Below, piece by piece: positions 12,701 to 23,827 of a stretch of DNA of 64,000 nt (its first letter is position 1; each line of letters opens with the position of its first letter). The stretch is from Nautilus pompilius (taxonomy: Eukaryota; Mollusca; Cephalopoda; Nautilida; Nautilidae). The stretch spans positions 806,001-870,000 of the forward strand of contig JACATO010000319.1 in assembly GCA_018389105.1 (NCBI GenBank). Direction: 5' to 3'. Both the position numbers and the translations under genes were made by a program. The notes under the pieces are model-generated. The model did not search any database. It was not told where the DNA came from and saw only the letters and a program-made list of their open reading frames with translations.

Positions 12701-13984
12701 TTTTTTTCTTGACTTTATAGTAGTAACAGAATACTATTTTCTTTCTTTCTTTGAAAACTATTGTCAAGATTTTGGAGCATTTAAAAGGAATGAGCAAATT
12801 CTTTTGATATGCATATTCATTCAACAATTTCTCAAATTAATGTTTTTACAAATTGAATCCAGTGTTAATTATTTTTTTCTGTTCTTGTCTCACCAGCATG
12901 TCGTCTACTGTACTGGCTAGTCTGGATATGAAATATCAAGTTGTTCCAGTCTTTCCAAATAATCTAGATTGTTGGTGTAGGTCACACTATTTGATTTCCT
13001 AAACATAGGAAATCAGTGAGAGAGAGACTAAGGTCACAGATCTGTTCTGTTTTGATTAATTTTCTGGGTGATTCCTGGTCAATTAATCAGGCATCTAAGT
13101 TACAATTTCTAATATCTTTTTAAAATTATTTTTAACATAAGAACAGTGGCAGGATTCTGGGTTTATAGATTCTAGATTATTTTGGTTAAGTTAACACAAT
13201 GAGATAAATTCTGCTTTTGATACAGTTGTCACTCAAATACATGTACTGCTATTGCTCTGTGTATACCCTCTAGCCCTTTCTGATTGGTTTTTTAAATCAA
13301 ATTCTTTAAAAGGGAGGTCAGCATGGGCATATCTAATTACCTGAAGCAAATGTTTTAATTTAAAAAAAAAAAAACTTTTTAATAATTTTGCACAGCTTTC
13401 AAAGAGCTAAAATTTTAAAAATAAATTTCAGTGTTTTTCTGAAACAATTCTGTTTGTTAATTGACTGAAAATTGTTTCTTTTAAAAGTTTACTATACAGT
13501 ATAAATAGCTAATAACTTTTAATTCTATAATAATATGGTATAAATTACCCATGACCAGCTTATCCAGGCAATGAAGTCAGTTTTTCCTTCAAATAAATTA
13601 AAGGAACATCATTCAATCAAGTAGCATATTAGTATTTTAAGTGGCATTGTAATTAATACAAAAAAAAAAAAAAAATCTCTGTTCTCCACCATTAAAAGTA
13701 AAAAAATGATGATATATTATTGTTACTAGTAAACTTTTAAACACACCCACTGGTAGCTCAATATTATAAACTCCTCAGTTGACGACGACCAGAGGGTTCC
13801 ATCAACAAGTGACAGTGGCAATGTGAGAACTCATACACAACCATAGAACTGACTTTCATTTGCCTTTATTGACAGATACAACAATATCAGTAGTAAAATA
13901 ATTATTAAAACCACATTGGCTTGCAAAAACTTCTTTGACGTTATTGTGCATGTGCTTTTTAATGTCCCCCAAGTCCAATGTGAA
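9767..13984. other. AT-rich DNA between TMEM45-like copies 1 and 2, no gene recognised
   Basis: A long stretch with many A/T runs. Two patches are less AT-rich and hold uninterrupted frames: 11702-11956 (minus, 84 codons) and about 12340-12640 (overlapping frames on both strands). Neither matches a family I know, and they may be old transposon pieces. The first exon of TMEM45-like copy 2 could lie anywhere here or to the right, but I could not identify it. Confidence 0.5.
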
Positions 13985-15010
13985 CAGTTTGGGGCAAGAC
14001 TACTGATGTGCATATAAAAGCACAATGTGTTGTGCCTCCAGAAGTTTAGCAAAAGTATCGAGAGATAGAAGGGGTTTATCAGCAGCTTTATCAAGTGCAT
14101 CATCATAATGCAGCTGCTTTGCTTCCTGGACTAATTCATCATCATCTAGCTCATTAAAAGTTGCTAGTTCATCATCAGCCAAAACTAGCTGATCAAACTC
14201 AGCATGTTCTCTGGAAAGGAAACATCACAAACTGTGTCAACTGAAGTTTCTTCAGCAACATGGGTCAGGAAACTGTAGCAGTTGGCATGGAAATTATCTA
14301 GGGCTTCAAGCCTCTCCACACTTTAGCAAGCATATGCATTATGTCCAGAAACTTGATTGTTCTCAACACATTTTGGGCATCACTGTTTTTATCTGTATCT
14401 AGTTAAGATTCATCTATTGTGGTGCTTAAAGTTCTTGATTATGTCCTGATCCATGGGCTAGCTCAGTGCAATAGAGTTTGAAGAAACTCAAGGGTTTAGG
14501 TTCATAAGCCATAAACAAAAAAATATTAGATTTATGTTCCTTTGTTTCTTGTGAGCTTGTGCAAGACTCTTTTTCTGCTCTACTACACAGTTGCATGACT
14601 CTGACCTGCACATGTCAACTTTCATAGTTATAAAAAGAGGGGAGTAAGCACCGCTTCCCTATTAGTCACTAGAGGCATAAATCTCAAGTTAATTCTAATT
14701 AAATGAATCAAATTTAAATCTAATTTATGAACCTTTCTATTGGTCCTTTGATAGAGACCACTTTCATTGCCATTGTATATCTCCGACATGATAGGCAACC
14801 TTTTATTTTAGCCTTTTATCTGAGTGCAGCTTCACTATCAGCAGCCTGCTCCTTGAAAACAACATTACATCAATCATTCCATCTGGAAAGATATTTGCCA
14901 GATACCTTGAAATTCTCATGGATGGGAATCTTTGCTTTGAGAACTAACTCAGAAATTCTGGCAGCCAATTGTAATTTTTTGTTTGAACCATAGAAAGTGA
15001 CCTTTTCAAG
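13985..15010 (-). mobile_element. pogo/Tigger-like transposase remnant
   Basis: Minus-strand blocks typical of pogo/Tigger (Tc1/mariner superfamily, CENP-B/jerky kin) appear in order. These are KAKIPIHENFKVSGKYLS near 14905-14960, PMDQDIIKNFKHHNR near 14425-14460 (the family's QPMDQGxIxNFK block after the third acidic residue), IKFLDIMHMLAKVWR near 14310-14360 (equivalent to the x-A-W-x-S-V-x-x-x-T-I helix) and an acidic tail with DDELATFNELDDDELV (14182-14120). Several frameshifts and stops separate them. Another 500 bases to the right may hold more of its N-terminal part, but similarity there is unclear. Confidence 0.6.
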
Positions 15011-16829
15011 ATCCAGTTTACATTCAAAGCTGGCATATTGCATTAAAATTTCCTTCTTTTTTTTGCTCAGAGTGAGTGGACTTGCTGACCAAAAACCATA
15101 ACACGTGGTCTACCTGTCAAGTTCAGCCTGTTCATAGTTATTGATGACCTGACTTTCTCTATGAGTGAGAGATCAATTCCAACTCTCTCTTTATCATAGG
15201 ATATGAGCGTCAATATAGATCCCCTAATCCATTTACGCAAAATGTTGAGCTAAAATAGAAAGGCACTGGTGTGGGACCCTACTGTATTGACTATGCCATG
15301 TGAGATGGCCCGCAATGTTACCACCTGAACTGATTGAAGAGATTCTGCTGCCACTGGTCATTCATGTGCACTCCATACTTATAACTATTACAGATCACTG
15401 TTTCAACATTCAGACAATTTTGCTATCTGTTGTTAGGCTGTACACCATCTTTATGTTGTTCCTGTTCTTCTAGCAAAGATTGTCATTTAAACAAACATTT
15501 ATTTCGCAGGAGGGATTTGGCGCACAAGCAGGGTGGAAAACCGTATGGGAGTGGGCAGCATGACTGATATGACAGTACCAAGGGGGGAAATAATGTGTAT
15601 TCCCATTCCCTAGTCTCTGTTGACAATACCAGAAAGTGTTCACACATGATAATAAGCTTGTTGTATTAAAATTGCAAATTAGAAAACATTAATTTTAAAA
15701 AAATTATATTCATTTATCCAAAGAAAGTTGTTGTTCTTTTTAAAAAAAAAAACAAAAAACTGAATTACTATCAAAATAAAGATTTTTTTGAACTCTATGA
15801 ACCTATATACCTGACATCAGTAAGTTGAATAAATTTTAGGTATTAATGGATTCAGTATTTCAAATACATTGATAAATTATCTAGTTTGATCTGCATCTAT
15901 AAACATCTGAGTTACAGCAGGATTTTAAGAAAAGCCAGATGTCGCTCATCTCACTTTTACAGCTGCTGGTCTGAAAAGTATTAACATGATTGCTGACAAT
16001 ATCTGCATAATAGAGAGTTTCATCTGTGATGGTAAATTTCTCAACAAACCAGATAGATGAAAAGAAGATAAATATTTTATTTCATCCACATCCAGACTAT
16101 ACTAAATTACTGGCATAGTTTATAGACTTCTTAAGAATTCATTTGTTAGAATCTGCCTGCTACCAGACCAGTATCAGTAACAGAGCCTTCAACTGTAAGT
16201 ATGAAGACATCTAGACCAATGGTACCAGACTGACTTTGCATTTTACAGTTTATGATCCAGTAGGACTCCTCCAAGCTGCAGTGTTATCTTCTCCCCTACA
16301 CAATTCTTTAGCAGCCCATCTCAATCTAGCATCTATGACCAATAGCCATTCTAAATCATTTGCTACTCTTAAAAGCCAGTTTACGATCAGAATGGTGTAA
16401 TGCAGGCCCAGACTATATAGGAAAACTTAACAGGAAATTGTTAAATAGGGTAAACTTTATTTCTTATATTAACCCTCGATCCAAACTATTTGCATGCAAT
16501 TGCTCTTAAATTTAACTATAAGATAGATCAATTTATTGAATGTAAATCCTATTTTATGCATAGTAAAAAAAATTGTTTGAACATAAAGTCAAAAACAAAA
16601 CTTGGTAGATGCATATAACCCCCCCCAAAAAACTTCTGGTCAACAATAAAATTGGGAAAAAAAAAATCAATCACAATTGTACCTAGGATTAAGTAGAAAG
16701 GTCACCATATACTGGCAGAATGTAAAGCTGTATTATTTGCAGAGATACAGATGATGTTTGTCTTGTCATTGCTGGATGGGAAAAAGCAGTATCCAGGTCA
16801 GTTTTTGCCCATTCCAGTCATTGTTGGTG
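15011..16829. other. intergenic DNA, possibly the N-terminal end of the Tigger-like element, otherwise nothing
   Basis: From 15011 to about 15540 the GC content is slightly raised and may be the decayed front of the Tigger-like transposon. The remainder is AT-rich with short chance frames only. Confidence 0.4.
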
Positions 16830-17830
16830 CATGTTCATTCACATTTTACATCATAAAAATTGCTGCAGGTCCTCTAGATACCTCAGATCTGTTTTGATGA
16901 AGGGTTCAACTAGAGCTTTACTCGGCAACTCCAAAGTCTGCACCAGCAAATTTTGTTGGAGTTCCACTTTGAAGGAATTTCTATATCCAACATGTTGTAG
17001 AACACTACCAACCACAAGCAAGCAATCTTTTGTTGCAGGTGTAGCCAGCCAATAGCTTCTCTACATTATCCACACCTCCATTTGTAGTTTTGTAATTAAG
17101 GATGAAGTGGAGCTTCCTATGAATGCAAATATTAATAAATGAAATGAGCATTATAGAACATTAACCAAGAAGCTTGTGAATTTTTCTTGAGAAGTTTGAC
17201 CACAAGCCAACATGTGAAAAAAATTACCCAGCATGATGTTATGGCCTTGCAATCCCTGGAACATATCCAATACAATGTGCATCCCCTAATTACATTCCAG
17301 AGCTTTGCCAGGTATTTTCTCAGTGTACAACTGCATGTTCCAGGCATAGCTGGATTTGGTATTGTGAGCCATCCACAACTTCAAACTGTACTATGCTAGC
17401 TCCTTAAGCATATATAGCCTAAATGGACATGGAACCCTGAAGAACACCAAACATTTAGCTTTGGATTGTAAAGCAGGAGCAAAATCTCAACCCATTTCTC
17501 ATACTTCTCAAATGATAGATAGTTTGTCCTGTTTATGCTGGCTGGCCCCAATCTCTCAATCATCAAATCAAATCAGCTGAGCAAACTTGTGAAATGCTTC
17601 AAGTGATGTAGAAGAAAATATAACCTGCCAGTTTCAGCATTCCAAAAGCTAGCATAGCAGTTGCTTCTCCATTGGATCTATAAATGCCTGCCAACAAAAG
17701 TAATCTGAAATAAGTTTGCAAGTACGTGTAGTCGATGTCATTCTATTTTTTTCTGAAGATACACCTGCCTTCCAAGTCAGTCATTTCCAGAATGATACAT
17801 GTGATTGTGGGTGACATGGAAAGATCAAAT
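16830..17830 (-). mobile_element. piggyBac transposase remnant (DDE_Tnp_1_7 type)
   Basis: Several piggyBac blocks are visible on the minus strand in correct order. LLLLAGIYRSNGEATAML lies near 17650-17710 (the G-L-L-x-x-A-G-x-x-x-S-N block before the first aspartate). KYEKWVEILLLLYNPKLN lies near 17450-17505. CPFRLYML and KSSYAWNMQLYTE lie near 17335-17435 (the CPFRxYxP...Y-T-G-K region). MHIVLDMFQGLQGHNIML lies near 17234-17287 (the VVLDLxxGLxGHNVTxDNFFTS region). A C-terminal VVFYNMLDI block lies near 16995-17020. The blocks lie in different frames, so the element is inactive. I found no terminal repeats. Confidence 0.75.
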
Positions 17831-18297
17831 GACAATTTTGTCATGTATATGTTACAGCATACCAAGTATGCCCTGGAACTATTTAATAACATTTGCATTT
17901 AAGAGCCTATGTTGACTTGGTCATAGAGACGCTTGCCACTGTATTTTCCATCTCTAGATCTAAAGACTTCATTTCTGCTTGTGGTAATATTTTAATCACC
18001 AAAAACTGAGAATTCATAAAAAATGAAAGTAAAAACAAATTTTAAAAAGGGTTTCAGGCAGCTCAAAACTGCTCTTGGGTCAAATAGACCTGAAGTGTAA
18101 TTCTACGATTAACAGAATGTTATTATACATAAAACTTAGATAGCACCATAAGAATTGTATAAAAATAAATAAAATCACAAGGAAAAAAGTTTTCATATAT
18201 TTCCCAATCAAATTTGAAAGGTTGTATGTAGTTTATAGAAAACGTGCCAAGAAATCTTGAGATATTCGATAGATTACATTTTATAATTTGTACTTGC
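17831..18297 (+). other. probable 3' part of the 5' UTR intron of TMEM45-like copy 2
   Basis: AT-rich sequence ending in a pyrimidine-rich tract and the splice acceptor. No other feature was recognised. Confidence 0.45.
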
Positions 18298-18299
18298 AG
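18298..18299 (+). promoter_or_regulatory. 3' splice site before TMEM45-like copy 2
   Basis: TTGTACTTGCAG|GTTTATGAGC is a good acceptor, and its exon start matches copy 1 for eight bases. The reading frame of the coding exon stays open back through this junction, so extension of the protein into an upstream exon cannot be excluded. The ATG at 18339 fits the family N-terminus. Confidence 0.75.
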
Positions 18300-18338
18300 G
18301 TTTATGAGCCATTCCAAATACCCCAAGAACACATCATC

Positions 18339-19184
18339 ATGGGTACATTTCTTGGTCATGTAACACCTGGATCATTTTTCATAATTATTTCTATCTGGTG
18401 GACCATTCAGATCTTTAACAGGTTTTACCAGTGCAAGAGAAAAAATGCTCGTTTTGTTTCCACTGTGACATACCCATGCAACTGTTTATGTGGTTGCCTC
18501 AAGAAGTGGCCTGTTGAAGCCATTTTCAAACTGCTCTGTACTTTAATTGGTAGTGCTGGTGAGATCAGGGCTGGGATTGCACGATCCAGTATTTTAAGCA
18601 ATGATCAGCATATAGCTATGTACATACTGTTTGCAATATCAAGCATTGTGGACATACTGATGTTCTTTACAGTGCCCCTGCCACCAGATACTGATTATGC
18701 TTCTGGTGTGCTGGCCTTGTCAGCCGAGATTCTCTTGTTGAAATTCCACCTGAAGAAGGGACTAGATCTACTGCTTCACACGCTGCTGCTTTATATAGCC
18801 ATCGCCACATTGATAGCTGTGCTGACTGAGATGAGATTCCGCCATAATGTCCTGTCACCACTCATGCGGGCATACTGTTTTCTGATTCAGGGGATGTGGT
18901 TATGGCAGATGGCATTCATCCTATTTTCCCCAGGAACTATTAAGTGGAAGAGCGGTGGGAAAAATGAAATGACACTGGCAACCGTTAGTTTTGTACTAAT
19001 TTGTGCAGAAGCTTTTATTTTCATGATGCTGATTGGTACATTTGTGTACTGCTACCAAAGAACTAAAAAAATCTTAGTTGACAGAGCAATGGAGCCACTA
19101 ATGCACACAAGAAAAAACAATCAAACTGCTGCAAGTTTGAATGAAGACAGTGGCATTGAATATCAGTCCATCATTATTAAATGA
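18339..19184 (+). CDS. TMEM45-like: TMEM45-like seven-pass membrane protein, copy 2
   Basis: Complete 281-residue TMEM45/DUF716 family protein. I start it at MGTFLGHVTPGSFF, which aligns with the family N-terminus; the open frame runs upstream only by crossing the splice acceptor at 18298. Hydrophobic segments lie near residues 7-26, 62-80, 91-111, 121-136, 145-164, 171-196 and 211-238. It keeps H7, the TM2 glutamate (E75), the TM3 histidine (H91, in DQHIAMY), TDY (118-120), the TM4 histidine (H137), FRHN (167-170) and a QGMWLWQ block (184-190). It replaces the TM7 histidine with isoleucine (ICA at 221-223; HCA in the other copies). The cysteine cluster is C32, C47, C49, C51, plus C53. The long C-tail ends in EYQSIIIK. 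YQSI fits a YxxΦ membrane-sorting motif, which is inference only. The frame is intact and the protein is probably functional. Confidence 0.9.
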   Translation: MGTFLGHVTPGSFFIIISIWWTIQIFNRFYQCKRKNARFVSTVTYPCNCLCGCLKKWPVEAIFKLLCTLIGSAGEIRAGIARSSILSNDQHIAMYILFAISSIVDILMFFTVPLPPDTDYASGVLALSAEILLLKFHLKKGLDLLLHTLLLYIAIATLIAVLTEMRFRHNVLSPLMRAYCFLIQGMWLWQMAFILFSPGTIKWKSGGKNEMTLATVSFVLICAEAFIFMMLIGTFVYCYQRTKKILVDRAMEPLMHTRKNNQTAASLNEDSGIEYQSIIIK

Positions 19185-19316
19185 TTATTAATTTTCATAT
19201 TTTTATTGGACGTTTTGTTTATAATATCAGTTAAGAAAAGATAAATGTGGAGGTGTTGGATCATAAATGATTTCTTAAAACGGTTGTCATTTAACTGTAA
19301 GGAAACTTACAGGGAC

Positions 19317-19322
19317 AATAAA
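19317..19322 (+). terminator. candidate polyadenylation signal, TMEM45-like copy 2
   Basis: AATAAA lies 133 bases after the stop codon of copy 2, a normal distance for a short 3' UTR. Confidence 0.5.
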
Positions 19323-19429
19323 AATTACCATTAATTAAAAGCATATTGACCATGCATCTTTGTATTTTAAGCAAAAAGTAAAATTTTAAAAACCTAAAAT
19401 ATGCACACACACGAGATTTGTTGTATAGT

Positions 19430-19722
19430 ACAACAATCATTATAAGAGAGTCAATCCCACTAAGAGGCATAATGCTGCAGCTAGAGAGCACTGCCTACCG
19501 TGCACAATAAGAGGTTGCCACCTCTAATTTTGGTTTGGAAATCTCTGCTGGAACTCATCATTGGGAGGCAACCCATGCAACTTGGCTGGTGAAGAGAAAA
19601 GAAAGGAAAGAAAGTCAGTCAGGAAGTTACACCAAACCAAACTGACTCTGACAGGGAATCAAAGTTGGATCCTCAGCCTTGGCAGTCTAGCATAACTGCT
19701 GAACCACAGACTAAGTCCCCAT
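19430..19722 (-). repeat. tRNA-derived SINE
   Basis: Read on the minus strand from about 19720, the sequence starts like a tRNA: GGGGACTTAGTCTGTGGTTC resembles an A box, then TAGACTGCCAAGGCTGAGG resembles an anticodon arm, and CTTTGATTCCC (about 19655-19665) resembles a B box (GGTTCGATTCC). It is followed by a non-tRNA body with a CTTT-rich stretch. The B box is mutated, so it is an old copy. The 3' end is uncertain. Confidence 0.6.
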
Positions 19723-22700
19723 TCTCCCCAATTCTCATATGGCAGTTGGGCCTCTTGATTATGCTGCTGACTCTCACTATGTTCTTGCAATTTCCTGAAG
19801 TTTAAAAAAATGGAGAACCTGGATAAACCTGCTCTCTGTTGCAATTAATCCACTGTTTCTTAGGTAGCTCTTCACGATAATAGAATTGCTGTAAAACTAG
19901 GCCACGCGTTCTTGCGCACCATTGGTTTTTAAGATTCCAGTCGTCTTCCGTCAACCTTCTTGGTTGAACATAGCACTGACTGCTTACAACGAACACCAGT
20001 GTTATAGACATCAGCTGTATGATCACAACAGATTCACACGGAGATTACAAATGCATTTTAACACTGAACCAATTCAAACAGAAAACACAAACAACTTGGT
20101 GTACAAAATACCTCACATGAAACTGACTTAATTACTGCAGCAAAGACAGTGACTCTCATTACCATACCCCCCCCAAAAGCTTCTGAACAGCATTAAAAAA
20201 TTGTACTGTTAATTTTTTTTTTCCTTCAAATATTGATTCACTAATAATTCAGAATATTGATGAATGGTCCTTATAGTAAGGATACTTGTAACCCTAAGCC
20301 AAATTTCTATCTGCCAAAAAAATAAAGTGTTCCCACAAGGCAACACCCTGAAAGAATGGAATCAACTCAAAGTGCAGTCTGTTCCGTGAGAAATCACAAC
20401 TTTTTCATTTGATTCAACGAAACTATGACAAGATTTTAACAATGCCGACCAGCATGGACTCTGGTCCAGTTTTATCACCATAGGAACGATACTTAATTCA
20501 TTAATTAATGGGTACAAGGGATGTAAAGTCTCGCCCATAAGTGACTCGTGTCTAACAAGTTTCCTTTTTAGAAATTTTTCAGTTTATCAAATACATATTT
20601 AAGACGGTCCAAACATTTCACTGGTAACTTAGCCACGAAATACTTAGAATTCCCACACGTGTGGATTTATTAAACAGAATTTTATATAAAAACAATTTTT
20701 TTCCTTCTTTTGATAGCCAAAGTTCTGTCTTATGTACAGCAAACATTAAAAGTGTTAAATTGTTGATCCTTATTTAAACTACTTTTTAAAGTAAGAGTTT
20801 CCATTATTGTCAAAATCTTATATGGCATTAAGATGAAAATAACAGCACAGCAATACATTTTTAAAACAATATCTATAAATTTTCTGAATAAAGTTAGACA
20901 TTCTAACTGGAACTACACAAGAAACACACAAACACACTAATTGGTGTACAGGTAGGTTCAGTACCTGCTCCGCCTCTCCCACCACCATCTCAAAACAGGT
21001 ACACGGATGAAGGACCTTGCGGCACCAAACTCGTTGAATCTTTATTGCTAAATGTATTTATTTAATATATAGCTAATTAATTTAAAAGGAAATTCTTAAA
21101 TGTAATCAAACCTATTTTCTGGGTGGTTTAAGGATCATATAGAATTAGCAAAATTATAAGCAATTACAAACCATCAGGCAGCATTTGATGTAGAGAGTGA
21201 CTGCCAGAGTTACAGCACAAAGTATACTTACTGTCTGTGTTCAGTACACAAATGTTTCACTTTCTCAATTAAAGCTACACTGGTGCATGCTCTTAATGAC
21301 CCTGCTGTTTATCCTTCATTTTTAATGCTAGAACCACAAAAGTATCAGCTGCATACATTCCAACCAATATTTAAAGAGAATTTGGCAATTTATTTTGAAA
21401 AATATAGACATTGTGTGCATTTGTATAATTAAGACACTCAAATACAACTTGGTATCAGAAATTCTGACTACATTTCAGTGTGAGAAAAGTAACTTTAACT
21501 ATAACTTTTTTGTTTTAAAACCACTTTAATTTTCAGAAAAAGTGGCTTTAAAATAAGAAAAAAAAACCCTGATATAAATTTAGTGATAACTGCTTATAAT
21601 TACCATTTAAAGAAAAATATGGACTGGACAACAAAAAAATTAAATCAAATCTATCATTGAGTTATACAAATGTTATGTAATAATCTTTTTTTTTTAAGTA
21701 GCAAAAATATACTTCTACATATAAAATGTACTGGAACAAAATCTAACATTTTTATATGCTCAAATTCTTTTCAACATTAAAAAAGAAGAAAATTAAAATA
21801 AATGGTTCTCTTAACATCTCCCAAATGCTACATTTTCTCTAGTGAGAGTGTTAAATTCGAGAAAGCTGTCACACAAGGAATGTAGTTAAAACCATTCTCA
21901 AAACAATATTTCACAAACTGCCATCTCTGTTTACTTTTTAACCCTTTTGAAAAGAGTAAGGGAAAACGTGACAGCGTAATACATATGAATGCCGTACGAC
22001 GATCTCTCACAACTACGACAAACAGAGAGACTGCTTTTAGTTTCCCATAACTAGAGAGCTAAAACCCACAGCTGCTCGCAAAAATGTTAAAAGTTTATAT
22101 TTACTGAGTTTATAAAGACTAAAAATATTCTAATTGTAATAATAACCAAATAAATTATGTCAGGGTTCTTCCAAATGTCATAATTATTAGCTCTTGGGGA
22201 GTATTCATGCTGCTGATAGAACAGGAATGTGTTCTTTTTAAAACAGTCAACACTTTGGTTTTGATAACAAGTAAAACACTAGATTTAGCTAATTTTCATA
22301 AAGTTTATAAACAAGTTACAGTTTTTAATACCACCTTTTGATACCAGTGGATGAATTGTAGGCAAAAAGAGGAAAATTTTGCAACTTTTAATTCAGATCA
22401 TTTTTAATGATAGAATTCTGATAGATACATCTACACAAGTTTTGCAATAACGAACTCGGAGATTGCTCTCAAAATTCTGTCTCCTCTCGAATATCTCAAC
22501 CTTTTATTGCTAATGGCTCCTTCTGACTCGTAATTTACTTCGGTGCCCCACACTCGTAGCAAGTGAGATATTAAAAAAAAGCTTATTTTACTATTTACAG
22601 TATATATGAGTTGCATTTATTATATAAAACAAAAATATTTTTTTAGCTTACAAAAGCAACCAATTCTACACAAATAAACTTATATTTTAATAAACAAAAT

Positions 22701-23044
22701 TCTATGAAACATGAATGTGCACTAGTAGCATAACCTACAATACATATAAGGACTGCCAAAGACCTATTATAATGCACACTATATTCATAAGAAAGCTTTG
22801 AAACAAAACATTTTTATCATTGTTTATTCATTCAATGCGATCCTTGTGGCTGATGCAAATCCGCAAGTTTTTTTAATATCTGGCTCCAGCGTTGTCAATG
22901 ACAGATGAAGATCAATCACTGCCGAATGTTCCAAGAGTGGGCTACAGCTATATGCGTTTAAATAATTAACCGTTGCTAAATAGTACGTAAGCAGACCAAT
23001 TGTAATGTTGAATAACACAGCTCATGAAATTAACACAATGCAAT
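19723..23044. other. AT-rich intergenic DNA, no gene recognised
   Basis: Mostly AT-rich with homopolymer runs. A short GC-richer patch at about 20950-21045 and another at 22440-22570 have no recognisable coding content. No gene seen. Confidence 0.5.
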
Positions 23045-23200
23045 GTGAGTATGACAAAGTAATTTAACGCCCAAAGTTAAATTAGTATGGCCCATTAAAA
23101 TATGTCTGTGGCTCCCCAATATACTATTTCCTTCAGGTGGCTCCCAGCAATGTGACATGACCCCATAGAGGGCCATATGGCTCCTGGTTGAGGACCACTG
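23045..23200 (-). repeat. possible hAT-type terminal fragment
   Basis: On the minus strand from 23200 the sequence begins CAGTGGTCCTCAACCAGGAG and continues with GGCCCTC...GGGGTC. This is very like the ends of many hAT elements and their non-autonomous derivatives, which start CAGTGGTTCTCAACC. I found no matching opposite end or convincing 8-bp target duplication, so this may be a single surviving end. Confidence 0.4.
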
Positions 23201-23827
23201 GTCTAGCATGTTGAAATGGGCAATAAGAAGAATTGCACCTTTCAACAAGTCAGGTAGGTGAAATTTTGGGAACAAAAAAGTGGTTTTTTTTGTTTTTTTT
23301 TACTTCACTATTCCCATTAGGAATGACCTTAGAAGCACTTAAACAAATAAATCAGTAAGCAGAACAATGCTCACAGGAGGTGGATCCTAGAAAGAATGAC
23401 ATCAAAGGAATTCACCAACCTTCATGCATGTCACTGATCTGACAATACATAAAAGCAATTTCAGCTAAACAATCACTTTCAGCTCTTACGTCATCAACTT
23501 TATTGTGGTAAATCTTGCATTTAGTGACAGACGTCTAGATTTTTAGCGGTTAGATACGTAGCCTTTGGAATACCCTCCTACCTGTGTTCCATAAAGAAAT
23601 CCTGAACCGTAATCAGAGTATTCCAAAACAAAATGGAACAACTTGCCGTACATCTAGTACCACCACAACGTTTGGAGTCACAGAATAAACTACGGCACCT
23701 ACCTAGGTTAAACAGAATCTGGACATGAACCCTACTGAGCAAATATGGAAGCCAAATGAAAAAGACAGAGCTAACAGCACCAACTGGAGGTAAAACAAAG
23801 ATATATTCCATACAAGCCTTACACAAT
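23201..23827. other. intergenic DNA, no gene recognised
   Basis: No clear gene. A short plus-strand stretch near 23728-23760 encodes LDMNPTEQIWK, similar to the LDLNPIEHxWK block of Tc1 transposases, in the opposite orientation to the neighbouring copy B. It is too short to call. Confidence 0.4.

Noticed and set aside
18288-18338. Longer N-terminus for TMEM45-like copy 2
   Set aside because: It would begin at a TTG inside the intron and read across the splice acceptor at 18298. The family N-terminus starts at 18339.
23728-23760. Separate Tc1 copy in the opposite orientation (LDMNPTEQIWK)
   Set aside because: Only about eleven residues match and the flanking codons do not continue the similarity.
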